9,650 nt of DNA from an uncultured Methanobrevibacter sp. (lineage in GTDB: Archaea > Methanobacteriota > Methanobacteria > Methanobacteriales > Methanobacteriaceae): contig NZ_OMWA01000040.1 of the NCBI RefSeq assembly GCF_900314615.1, positions 1 through 9,650 on the forward strand. Direction: 5' to 3'. Both the position numbers and the translations under genes were made by a program. This document shows positions 1 to 6,012 of the stretch, in pieces. Below the pieces are notes generated by a model. That model ran no database searches and was not told the DNA's origin. It worked only from the letters and a program-made list of their open reading frames with translations. Each line of letters opens with the position of its first letter. Within the stretch, counting starts at the first letter, position 1.

Positions 1-261
1 TTTTTTGAAAGGTAACATTCCTCTTACAGTTCTTCTAAATATATCATCTGGTCTTCTAGGATATTTAGGACCTAAGTCACGAGGGTTGGAAATACTTGCC
101 CTGTCAACTCTTTGTTTGTATTTTGCATAAGCCCAATCTTTATTACCAGTTAACATAATTTTTTCAGCATTAAGAATAATTACTTCTTCGCCTTCTAAAA
201 GATTTTTACTAGTTACACTAGCTAATCTTCCTAAAACGCATCCTTCTCCATCAATAATCAT
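1..261 (-). CDS. rpl13: 50S ribosomal protein L13 (uL13), N-terminal part, runs off window
   Basis: Component of the large ribosomal subunit. The 87 visible codons begin MIIDGEGCVLGRLAS, the typical archaeal uL13 start with the GRLAS motif, and continue through a stretch (about residues 66-87) containing GPKYPRRPDDIFRRTVRGML, which is also characteristic. Archaeal L13 is usually around 140 residues, so roughly the last third lies beyond base 1. The ATG is preceded by GGGTG with 5 bases between, placed in the 13-bp gap after L18e. It is the sixth gene of the S13-S4-S11-RpoD-L18e-L13 operon. By family knowledge S9, RpoN and RpoK often follow, but they would be outside this window. No frameshift or stop is seen in the visible part. 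Confidence 0.95.
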   Translation of the reverse strand, partial: MIIDGEGCVLGRLASVTSKNLLEGEEVIILNAEKIMLTGNKDWAYAKYKQRVDRASISNPRDLGPKYPRRPDDIFRRTVRGMLPFKK

Positions 262-274
262 AATAACACCCTAT

Positions 275-640
275 TTATTCCATGATCCTAATGTTTGATC
301 CTTTAGGATTTGATTCGATTATCTCATCAATTGAGATGCATTCTCCACCAGCACTTTCGATTTTTTCCTGTGCTTTAGCTGAGAATTTTAATGCTACAAC
401 ATTTACTTTTTCTTCTAAATTACCGTTTGATAAAACTTTACCTGGTACTAAAATAGTTTCATCTGCTTTAGCGTGTCTTGCAATGTCAGACAAATTTACT
501 TCAGCAGTTCTTCTATTTGACCTTTCAAGTCTTTGTGCAACATCTTTCCAAATAGCTGCATCTTCATTTCTTGATTGTTCATAAAGTTTATTAATAAGTT
601 CAATAAGGTTAGGATTTGTTTTTACTACTTTCTTAACCAT
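275..640 (-). CDS. rpl18e: 50S ribosomal protein L18e
   Basis: Large-subunit ribosomal protein of the archaeal/eukaryotic L18e family (related in fold to bacterial L15). The 121 residues match the family's usual length. Supporting motifs are the basic helix with WKDVAQRLERSNRR at about residues 31-44, LVPGKVLSNG at 64-73, and the C-terminal NPKGSNIRI at 111-119. The ATG overlaps the RpoD stop by one base (TAATG), with GGAGG lying 9 bases upstream inside the end of rpoD, so translation is probably coupled. The order rpoD-L18e-L13 is conserved in archaea and supports the call. Confidence 0.97.
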   Translation of the reverse strand: MVKKVVKTNPNLIELINKLYEQSRNEDAAIWKDVAQRLERSNRRTAEVNLSDIARHAKADETILVPGKVLSNGNLEEKVNVVALKFSAKAQEKIESAGGECISIDEIIESNPKGSNIRIME

Positions 641-1443
641 TATTTACTTCCTCCTTCATCACTAAATTTGATAAACTTATCTGCTTTTTCACCTAATACG
701 TCACAAGCTTTTAATAAAACTTCTTTAGGATGCATAGCACCATCTGTTTCAATTCTGAAAATAAAATCATTTGGACGGAATCCAACATTGATATAACCGT
801 TGTCGGAAGCTCTTACACAGCTTTTACACATGGCACAGTCTTCAATGTCCAATATTTTAATTTTTTTGGATCGTCTGTCAGATTTTAAAATACCTCTTGG
901 ACATGCCTGAGCACAATCATAATCGATTTCAACATCATCATTGAAAGTTATTTCAGGATATTGTTTGTATGCACAAACAGTTGTTGGCATCCATTTTGCG
1001 TGTTCTTTTCCATATCCAACTTTAGCAACTGCTTCAATGTTAAGTACTTCATCTTCTTTAAGTTTTACTAAAGGTATAGTGTCGTAAACTGGTTTAATTT
1101 TTGAGTCAGAAGATTTTAAATCTTTAGAATAAACTACTTTAGGTCCTACTTCATTTAAAGTGAACATAATTCCGTTAGTATACTCTTCCCAACCTTCATC
1201 TTCAGGTAAAAGCATTCCTTCAAGAGCATCTAAATCAGAAACTAAAGGAGTTAAACCAAGCCTATGAGCAAGTACCTCATTAAACATTGCAGAATCATTT
1301 CTGATAATGTTTACATCTTCAATAGCTATTTTAGGCACATTAACCATTGCACATCTTCTAATAGCATTAATAAAAGGCACTTCTGCATCACGGATAATGA
1401 AAACCATTTCATTATCGCTTTGACTTTTTACTTCTATCTCCAT
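640..1443 (-). CDS. rpoD: DNA-directed RNA polymerase subunit D (Rpo3), iron-sulfur type
   Basis: Archaeal counterpart of the bacterial alpha N-terminal domain and eukaryotic RPB3. It pairs with subunit L to start assembly of the polymerase core. The reading frame is open to a GTG at 1458, directly after the rps11 stop (272 residues). I prefer the ATG at 1443 (267 residues) because GGAAGGG sits 6 bases upstream and MEIEV is a natural N-terminus for the family. Motifs on ATG numbering: dimerisation region with VPFINAIRR (22-30) and LAHRLGLTPLVSD (about 63-75). An inserted ferredoxin-like domain (about 165-223) carries C177, C181-P, then C203-x2-C206-x2-C209. The position where a fourth Cys of the second motif would fall is Ser213, so one [4Fe-4S] cluster is expected rather than two. 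The gene sits between rps11 and L18e as in most archaea. Confidence 0.96.
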   Translation of the reverse strand: MEIEVKSQSDNEMVFIIRDAEVPFINAIRRCAMVNVPKIAIEDVNIIRNDSAMFNEVLAHRLGLTPLVSDLDALEGMLLPEDEGWEEYTNGIMFTLNEVGPKVVYSKDLKSSDSKIKPVYDTIPLVKLKEDEVLNIEAVAKVGYGKEHAKWMPTTVCAYKQYPEITFNDDVEIDYDCAQACPRGILKSDRRSKKIKILDIEDCAMCKSCVRASDNGYINVGFRPNDFIFRIETDGAMHPKEVLLKACDVLGEKADKFIKFSDEGGSK

Positions 1444-1458
1444 ATTAAACCCTTCCAC

Positions 1459-1851
1459 TTATACTCTTCTTCCTCTTTTACCACCAGGTCTTCCAGTACC
1501 GTCGTGAGGAATTGGAGTGATATCTTCAATTTTACCTATTTTGATTCCAGCTCTTGCTAAAGCACGGATAGTAGCTTGTGCACCAGGTCCTGGACTTCTA
1601 GGTCCGTTTCCACCAGGAGCTCTTACTTTAATATGTAATCCAACAAATCCTTTTTCTTTAGCATCATCAGCTATTCTAGTTGCTGCAGCCATTGCTGCGA
1701 AAGGTGAAGCTTGCTGTCTGTCTGCACGAACAACTTTTCCACCAGACCATTGAGAAATAGTCTCAGCACCAGTAATATCTGTTACAGTAATAATAGTGTT
1801 ATTAAATGATGAGTAAATATTAGCTATACCCCATTTTTCATCTTTTGCCAT
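1459..1851 (-). CDS. rps11: 30S ribosomal protein S11 (uS11)
   Basis: Small-subunit protein of the platform, near the mRNA exit and E site. The 130 residues are full length for archaea. Diagnostic segments are IYSSFNNTIITVTD at residues 12-25, WSGGKVVRADR at 35-45, the glycine/proline-rich rRNA-contacting stretch PGGNGPRSPGPGAQATIRAL at about 79-98, and the C-terminal DITPIPHDGTGRPGGKRGRRV at 110-130. The ATG is preceded by GGGTG with 5 bases between, within the 11-bp gap after rps4. It is the third gene of the S13 operon, between S4 and RpoD, which is the conserved archaeal order. Confidence 0.98.
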   Translation of the reverse strand: MAKDEKWGIANIYSSFNNTIITVTDITGAETISQWSGGKVVRADRQQASPFAAMAAATRIADDAKEKGFVGLHIKVRAPGGNGPRSPGPGAQATIRALARAGIKIGKIEDITPIPHDGTGRPGGKRGRRV

Positions 1852-1862
1852 AGTTACACCCT

Positions 1863-2402
1863 TTATTCTTCTGTATTAGCTTTATTATCCTTATTTCTGT
1901 TGTACTCTTCAATTTGTTTTGCTACAGGTGAAGAACGGTAGAAACCGATTTCATCTTCTTGACCTTTTAAGACAACATAACTTGGTGAATTGATTTTTTT
2001 ACCGTTTAAAGTTATGTGACCGTGTACAACAAACATTCTTGCTTCTTTAGGAGTACGAGCTAAACCTTTTTTGTATACAATAGTTTGTAATCTTCTTCTT
2101 AAGATATCTTCAACATTTAAATCTAAAATATCTTCAAGAGCAGCACCTTCTGGCAAAACACCGGTTCTAGCTAAGTGTCCTAATAATTGTAATTTCTCAT
2201 TAACCATCTGATCAGTACCGAAACCAAGTAAGTACCTAGCTTCCCTACTGTATCTTCTGACTAAAGTATCAGCTTTCCAAATTTCTTTTTTGTTTTTTAA
2301 ACCGTATTTAGTCATTAATTTGTTTTCATTTTTAATTCTTTCCGCATTCCAAGGATGTGGTGGTGTATTATACTTTTTCCTTGCTTTTCTAGGTTGTCCC
2401 AT
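1863..2402 (-). CDS. rps4: 30S ribosomal protein S4 (uS4)
   Basis: Primary 16S rRNA-binding protein that nucleates the body of the small subunit. The 179 residues are the usual archaeal length. The N-terminus MGQPRKARKKYNTPPHPWN is typical of the archaeal form. The S4 RNA-binding domain spans about residues 102-146, with RRRLQTIVYKKGLARTPKEAR followed by VVHGHITLNGKKINSPSY. The C-terminal tail is charged and low in complexity. The ATG has a strong AAGGAGATG ribosome binding site a few bases upstream. A 61-bp A+T-rich gap separates it from rps13, the longest within this operon, and may hold a secondary promoter (see separate entry). Confidence 0.98.
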   Translation of the reverse strand: MGQPRKARKKYNTPPHPWNAERIKNENKLMTKYGLKNKKEIWKADTLVRRYSREARYLLGFGTDQMVNEKLQLLGHLARTGVLPEGAALEDILDLNVEDILRRRLQTIVYKKGLARTPKEARMFVVHGHITLNGKKINSPSYVVLKGQEDEIGFYRSSPVAKQIEEYNRNKDNKANTEE

Positions 2403-2442
2403 TAAAACATCTCCTTAATAAAATTGAATTTAAATAATTTAA

Positions 2443-2454
2443 TTTATAAAAAAA
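2443..2454 (-). promoter_or_regulatory. Possible internal TATA box / T-tract between rps13 and rps4
   Basis: On the minus strand a T7 run passes into TTTATAAAT just after the rps13 stop. Box A about 40 bases before the rps4 ATG would put a start site near 2420 and a short leader holding the AAGGAGATG site. The same T7 run could also act as a weak terminator. Both readings are inference, and the region is simply A+T-rich enough that chance cannot be excluded. Confidence 0.3.
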
Positions 2455-2463
2455 GTTCCATGC

Positions 2464-2913
2464 CTATCCGCGTGAACGTTTTACACCAACTGAAGAACTT
2501 TTTCTGAAAGTAGATTTGGTTCTTTGACCTCTAACAGGTAAACCAACTTCGTGTCTTCTACCTTTGTAACTTCTGGTCTTTTTCATTCTGTTTAAATCAT
2601 CTCTTAAAGTCATGTCAAGATCAGATTCAATTAAGTGAATGTCGTCACCAGTTTCGTAATCTTCTCTTCTGTTTAACATCCAGGATGGAATGTCAAATTT
2701 CTGAGGATTTTCCAAAATTTCTTCAATTCTTAAAACATCTTCGTCAGCAATGTATCCAATTTTAGCGTCTAAATCTAAGTCTAAAGTACGACACATAGTT
2801 TTAGATAAAGATATTCCAACACCTTTAATTTCAGTTAAAGCTTGTTCAATGGTTTTATTACCATTTACATCCTTTCTTGAAATACGCACTAAATGCTTAA
2901 AATCGTCTTCCAT
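2464..2913 (-). CDS. rps13: 30S ribosomal protein S13 (uS13)
   Basis: Small-subunit head protein that contacts the P-site tRNA and forms bridges with the large subunit. The 149 residues fit the archaeal/eukaryotic (S18-like) form. Motifs: FKHLVRISRKDVNGNK at 5-20, the helix-hairpin-helix-like IKGVGISLSK at 29-38, WMLNRREDYETGDDIH at 78-93, and the basic C-terminal tail with RSYKGRRHEVGLPVRGQR at 114-131. The ATG is preceded by GGAGG (2921-2925) with 7 bases between. This is the first gene of the operon leading to L13, with its own promoter region upstream at 2914-3105. The stop is TAG. Confidence 0.98.
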   Translation of the reverse strand: MEDDFKHLVRISRKDVNGNKTIEQALTEIKGVGISLSKTMCRTLDLDLDAKIGYIADEDVLRIEEILENPQKFDIPSWMLNRREDYETGDDIHLIESDLDMTLRDDLNRMKKTRSYKGRRHEVGLPVRGQRTKSTFRKSSSVGVKRSRG

Positions 2914-2968
2914 TAAATAACCTCCATTTATAGAGCGAACCTACGAGACGTAAAATATAGATTCGAAT

Positions 2969-2986
2969 GTTTTGAAATATCAAAAC
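2969..2986. repeat. Inverted repeat at the predicted S13-operon start site
   Basis: A perfect 7-bp inverted repeat, GTTTTGA - AATA - TCAAAAC, centred where transcription would start if 3001-3008 is the TATA box. It is directly adjacent to an 8-bp palindrome ATTCGAAT (2961-2968). The position suits an operator or a small 5'-end hairpin. Function is not known. Confidence 0.45.
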
Positions 2987-3000
2987 ACAGTTCTTTCAAC

Positions 3001-3008
3001 TATTTAAA
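3001..3008 (-). promoter_or_regulatory. Probable promoter (box A) of the S13-S4-S11-RpoD-L18e-L13 operon
   Basis: Read on the minus strand, TTTTAAATA is an archaeal box A-like sequence. It would place transcription start near 2975-2980 and give a leader of about 60-65 bases before rps13. It lies downstream of the tRNA-Ser oligo-T tracts, so the operon probably does not depend on tRNA transcription. Two inverted repeats sit right beside it (3009-3021 and 2969-2986). Confidence 0.5.
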
Positions 3009-3021
3009 ACTTAGTCTAAGT
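3009..3021. repeat. 13-bp palindrome next to the S13-operon TATA box
   Basis: ACTTAG-T-CTAAGT is a perfect palindrome touching the upstream edge of the box A at 3001-3008, i.e. over the expected TFB recognition element. A further half-site ACTAAG follows at 3024-3029. This layout suggests an operator for a DNA-binding regulator, which is inference from position only. Confidence 0.45.
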
Positions 3022-3072
3022 AAACTAAGAGTGCAAAAAAATATCAGTTTAACAAGTATTTTAATAATTGAT

Positions 3073-3097
3073 AAAAATTAAAAAACTAAGTTAAAAA
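3073..3097 (-). terminator. Oligo-T terminator of tRNA-Ser
   Basis: Within about 35 bases after the tRNA 3' end the minus strand has T5 (3093-3097), T6 (3080-3085) and T5 (3073-3077). Clustered T runs without a hairpin are the usual archaeal termination signal. Confidence 0.6.
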
Positions 3098-3105
3098 CTA
3101 ATAAA

Positions 3106-3190
3106 CGCCGAGACTGGGATTTGAACCCAGGAGGGCTGAACGCCCACGAGATTTCCAGTCTCGCGCCTTACCAGGCTAGACTATCTCGGC
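3106..3190 (-). tRNA. tRNA-Ser (anticodon GGA)
   Basis: A contiguous 85-base cloverleaf on the minus strand. The acceptor stem is GCCGAGA with TCTCGGC and discriminator G (3106). The anticodon stem CGAGA/TCTCG encloses loop CTGGAAA, giving anticodon GGA at 3154-3156, which reads UCC and UCU serine codons. A long variable arm GGGC-GTTCA-GCCC (3133-3145) marks a class II tRNA and agrees with serine. The T arm is CTGGG-TTCAAAT-CCCAG. There is no intron and no encoded CCA. The coordinates include the discriminator base. It stands alone between its own promoter and T-tract terminator. Confidence 0.97.
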
Positions 3191-3215
3191 ATATAATAGT
3201 TAGCAATACTTGCAC

Positions 3216-3240
3216 ATCATATTAACTAGTATAATATGAT
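3216..3240. repeat. 9-bp inverted repeat upstream of tRNA-Ser
   Basis: ATCATATTA - ACTAGTA - TAATATGAT, a perfect 9-bp inverted repeat with a 7-base spacer. It either covers the proximal TATA-like element of the tRNA promoter or, if the distal box A is used, forms a hairpin at the start of the pre-tRNA leader. The rest of 3191-3415 contains only A+T-rich DNA, promoters and the lemA ribosome binding site. Confidence 0.5.
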
Positions 3241-3263
3241 AAAATAATATTTCTACTTACCAG

Positions 3264-3271
3264 TATATAAA
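3264..3271 (-). promoter_or_regulatory. Probable box A promoter of tRNA-Ser
   Basis: The minus strand carries ATTTATATA, an exact archaeal box A, about 75 bases before the mature tRNA 5' end, giving a leader of around 50 bases. A weaker candidate, ATATTATA at about 3230-3237, would give a leader of about 15 bases and lies inside an inverted repeat (3216-3240). Which one is used cannot be decided from sequence. Confidence 0.5.
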
Positions 3272-3370
3272 TGTATTGATTAATGCAAGAAATTTTTAAA
3301 AAAAATATGATTTCCACAATTAATTATATTTCTTCAGGTTTAAAATATTTTGCATCCCCCAACACAAAGA

Positions 3371-3380
3371 CAAAATATAT
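3371..3380 (+). promoter_or_regulatory. Probable promoter of lemA-DUF2207
   Basis: CAAAATATAT, preceded by a purine-rich stretch resembling a TFB recognition element, lies about 40 bases before the lemA start. It predicts transcription start near 3400 with a short leader that includes AAAGGTGAT. Other A+T-rich matches nearby lower the certainty. Confidence 0.4.
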
Positions 3381-3415
3381 TTTTAATTAAATAATACTAA
3401 TATTATAAAGGTGAT

Positions 3416-3985
3416 ATGATGGATATGATGACCATAATTTTAATAGTTATAATGATATTGGCGATAATTTTTATTGTCTATACATTTATACATTTATACA
3501 ACAATTTAGTTGGTCTTAGAAACCGTGTGGAAAACAGTTACTCACAAATCGAAGTTCAACTAAAAAGAAGAAACGATTTAATTCCAAATCTTGTTGAAAC
3601 TGTAAAAGGATACGCAGCTCATGAAAAGGAAGTATTCGAAAATGTTACCCAGGCCAGAAGCAACATGATGAATGCATCAGGCATTGATGAAGCAAGTGCT
3701 GCAAACGACCAGTTGAGCGGTGCTTTAAAATCATTATTTGCAGTAGCTGAAAGCTATCCTGAACTTAAAGCAAATTCAAATTTCCAACAACTGCAATCTG
3801 AATTAAGTGAAACTGAAGATAAAATTTCCTATGCAAGACAATTCTACAACGATGTTGTATTGAAATACAATAACGCATGCCAGCAATTCCCAAGCAGCAT
3901 GTTTGCAAGATGGTTCCACTTTGAAACCGCAGAATATTTCGAAGCTCCTGAAAGTGAAATGGAAGTTCCTGAAGTAAAATTCTAA
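3416..3985 (+). CDS. lemA: LemA family membrane protein
   Basis: LemA proteins are small membrane-anchored helical proteins of unknown biochemical role, widespread in bacteria and some archaea. This one has 189 residues, the usual size. One N-terminal membrane helix covers about residues 5-27. The family signature follows: YNNLVGLRNRVENSYSQIEV (28-47), then LKRRNDLIPNLVETVKGYAAHE (49-70). A coiled helical region ends with ISYARQFYNDVVLKYNNACQ (137-156) and the conserved FPSSMFARWFHFETAEYF (158-175). Four in-frame ATGs (3416, 3419, 3425, 3428) crowd the start. GGTGAT abuts the first, so the second (3419) has the better spacing and may be the true start. It is followed after 20 bp by a DUF2207 protein, a recurrent partner of LemA, so the two are probably co-transcribed and act together at the cell membrane. 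Confidence 0.95.
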   Translation: MMDMMTIILIVIMILAIIFIVYTFIHLYNNLVGLRNRVENSYSQIEVQLKRRNDLIPNLVETVKGYAAHEKEVFENVTQARSNMMNASGIDEASAANDQLSGALKSLFAVAESYPELKANSNFQQLQSELSETEDKISYARQFYNDVVLKYNNACQQFPSSMFARWFHFETAEYFEAPESEMEVPEVKF

Positions 3986-4005
3986 ACAAATAGAGGTGAA
4001 ATTAT

Positions 4006-5796
4006 ATGAATGTTAAAAAGACACTTTGTATAATTTTATTAATTTTTATATTATTTTCAGCGCTGAGCGTAGTTGCAGCAGACGACGACAAAAGCTATTC
4101 AATAGACCAGGCATTTGTTGAGCTGACCGTTGGAAGTAACGGTCTGCTGCATATAGATGAAATATATGAATACTCATTTGACGGAGAGTTTAATGGAGTA
4201 TATAGGGACATCAAGCTTAAAGAAGGAGAAAGCATAGAAAATCTCAGTGTTAACACGACAGGAGCATATTCTATAGCTAAATTAACACATGAGGACGGAT
4301 ATGATCACATAACAATATATCTGTATGCCGATGAAGCGCACACCAAAAAGATAAAAGACACCGATGTTGAAGTATACATCAGCTATGACATGAAAAATGT
4401 TGTAACTCTCTTTAATGATGTTGGAGGGCTTCAGTATAAACTATGGGGAGAAGACTGGGATGTAGGAGTAGGCACTTTAACTGCTGTTGTTCATCTTCCT
4501 GGAAATGAAAGCAACACATATTTCTTAAATCCTCAGGAATACAACTCTACAAGTTATCTTATGGGAGATACAATAACATTAACATCAAACAGTATCCCAT
4601 CTGGTGAATTTTATGAATTGCTTGTTTTGATGCCTGTAAGCGACTTTGAAAATGCAACCTATGCAAAACAGGTCCATGAAGATGGTAAAGACAAAATTAT
4701 GCATAATCTGGAAAATAGCGTGAATGGACGGAACCTCTGGAATACTTTGTTTCTCATTTTAGGATTATTGGCCATGATCAGTCCGATAACTGGAATATTC
4801 ATCTATTTCAAATATGGACGTGAACCTAAAGTGGATTATGATGGAATTTATGAAAGAGAATTGCCAACCAATGATCCCCCAGCAGTCATTAATGCACTGA
4901 TGGACAACTCACATGATATTGGTACACCAAATATGGATGGATTTGAAGCAACAATTCTTGATTTGATAAATAGAAAAGTATTCAGTCTCGAGACTAAAAA
5001 AGACAGCAAAACCGAAATCAACGAATTATACCTGACATTGCATAAAGACACCACTTCAAATCTGGACATTCATGAACAGACCGTCGTAGATATTTTATCA
5101 ATGTTTGCTGATGAAAACAATGTCGTTAATATGTCCGGTTTAAATGCAGATTTATCCGATGAAACAAATGCCAAACTATTCATGGAAGAGTATAACACAT
5201 GGCAGAAAGATGTTAAACACGAATACCTGGACAGCGAAAATCTGAAAAGCTATTTCCACAAAAAAGGTTCATCACTTATGAAAAATCTTGGTGTGGCGGG
5301 AATAGTGGCCGGAATAATTATTATAGCATTGGGATTTTATACAAATCTTCACAACGGAGTATTTGCAATAGGAGGAGGAATCATTCTTACGGTATTTTCA
5401 TTTATAGTTAGGATGCTGCCTGATGACATATTTGGACAATGGACTGAAAAAGGCAGAGTATTCTATCTCAAATGGAATAATTTCAGAAAGTTCCTTAAGG
5501 ACAACAGTTTAATTAACGAACACCCTCCTGAATCAATAGTTATCTGGAAAAAGTATCTTATTTACGGCGCCGCACTTGGAGTAGCCGATGAGGTTTATGA
5601 AGCCATGAAACTTCAGGAGAAAAATATCGATTCAATTTTGGATGATGATGTGTTCCTATACCACCATTACGGAGGTTATTACCTTATGCATGATGCATTC
5701 GTGACCGGTCAATCAGCAGCCAATCCTTCATCAGACTCCGGCGGTTTCGGAGGTCTTGGAGGAGGATCTGGTGGTGGAGGTGGAGGTGCTTTCTAG
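4006..5796 (+). CDS. DUF2207 domain membrane protein with Gly-rich C-terminus
   Basis: A 596-residue predicted membrane protein of the DUF2207 family, function unknown. A signal peptide spans residues 1-25 (hydrophobic core then VVAA before DDDK). The outer domain (about 26-240) has the family's EYSFDGEFNGVYRDIKL segment at 55-72 and LWGEDWDVGVG at 146-156. The first membrane helix is about 245-268, followed by the basic KYGREPK. A cytoplasmic region (about 270-425) includes PPAVINALMD and a FEATILDLINRKVFSLE segment resembling a winged-helix. Two more helices lie at about 427-446 and 450-469. Then comes a conserved WNNFRKFLKDNSL / PPESIVIWKKYLIYGAALGVAD region (490-528). The tail is almost all Gly/Ser (573-596). 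The ATG has GAGGTGA 6 bases upstream. The pairing with lemA is classic for this family and suggests an envelope-related role, which is inference. Confidence 0.93.
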   Translation: MNVKKTLCIILLIFILFSALSVVAADDDKSYSIDQAFVELTVGSNGLLHIDEIYEYSFDGEFNGVYRDIKLKEGESIENLSVNTTGAYSIAKLTHEDGYDHITIYLYADEAHTKKIKDTDVEVYISYDMKNVVTLFNDVGGLQYKLWGEDWDVGVGTLTAVVHLPGNESNTYFLNPQEYNSTSYLMGDTITLTSNSIPSGEFYELLVLMPVSDFENATYAKQVHEDGKDKIMHNLENSVNGRNLWNTLFLILGLLAMISPITGIFIYFKYGREPKVDYDGIYERELPTNDPPAVINALMDNSHDIGTPNMDGFEATILDLINRKVFSLETKKDSKTEINELYLTLHKDTTSNLDIHEQTVVDILSMFADENNVVNMSGLNADLSDETNAKLFMEEYNTWQKDVKHEYLDSENLKSYFHKKGSSLMKNLGVAGIVAGIIIIALGFYTNLHNGVFAIGGGIILTVFSFIVRMLPDDIFGQWTEKGRVFYLKWNNFRKFLKDNSLINEHPPESIVIWKKYLIYGAALGVADEVYEAMKLQEKNIDSILDDDVFLYHHYGGYYLMHDAFVTGQSAANPSSDSGGFGGLGGGSGGGGGGAF

Positions 5797-5814
5797 CACT
5801 CCATTTTCATATCA

Positions 5815-5849
5815 AAGAGGATTATTCCTCTTAACTTTTCTTATTTTTT
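5815..5849 (+). terminator. Hairpin plus T-rich terminator after the DUF2207 gene
   Basis: A 7-bp stem AAGAGGA/TCCTCTT with loop TTAT begins 19 bases after the stop and is followed by T4 and T6 runs. It resembles an intrinsic terminator on the plus strand. Confidence 0.65.
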
Positions 5850-5852
5850 AAA

Positions 5853-5888
5853 ACTTATCGAATTTTAATAAGTATACATGTACATGTA
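5853..5888. repeat. Inverted repeats in the convergent intergenic region
   Basis: Two palindromic elements lie side by side: ACTTAT-(9)-ATAAGT at 5853-5873, and a perfect 14-bp palindrome TACATGTACATGTA at 5875-5888. They fall between the 3' ends of two convergent genes, where promoters are not expected. The rest of 5797-6012 is A+T-rich with T tracts on either strand and no convincing reading frame. Confidence 0.5.
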
Positions 5889-5930
5889 AAAAATTAAAAA
5901 CATCACAAAAAAGCAATCATTTAAAAAAAA
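5888..5930 (-). terminator. Oligo-T terminator of the adhesin-like gene
   Basis: Downstream of the minus-strand gene ending at 6013 there are runs of T8 (5923-5930), T6 (5907-5912), T5 (5896-5900) and T6 (5888-5893). This clustered pattern is typical of archaeal termination sites. Confidence 0.55.
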
Positions 5931-6012
5931 TTAGAAAATCAACACATATACTTAAATTGAATTTAGAAAGTATAAAAATAATTAAAGGTAAAATTAAAAT
6001 TAGATAAGGGAA

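Noticed and set aside
1517..1753. Open frame antisense to rps11, and similar ones opposite L18e and RpoD (282-584, 575-796, 1264-1560)
   Set aside because: Each lies wholly or mostly over a confidently identified ribosomal or polymerase gene and lacks a start signal; they are coding shadows.
2914..2930. Upstream mini-ORF (ATG GAG GTT ATT TAA) overlapping the rps13 ribosome binding site
   Set aside because: The ATG is formed by the bases just before GGAGG and has no ribosome binding site of its own; four codons are expected by chance.
3106..3190. tRNA read as another class II tRNA (Leu) or a pseudogene
   Set aside because: The anticodon loop is clearly CTGGAAA (GGA), all stems pair fully and the long variable arm fits serine.
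4984..4995. 12-bp palindrome AGTCTCGAGACT sharing 7-8 bases with the tRNA-Ser gene, considered as an attachment-site remnant
   Set aside because: It is inside the DUF2207 coding sequence in a normal codon context, the match is too short, and no integrase gene is present.
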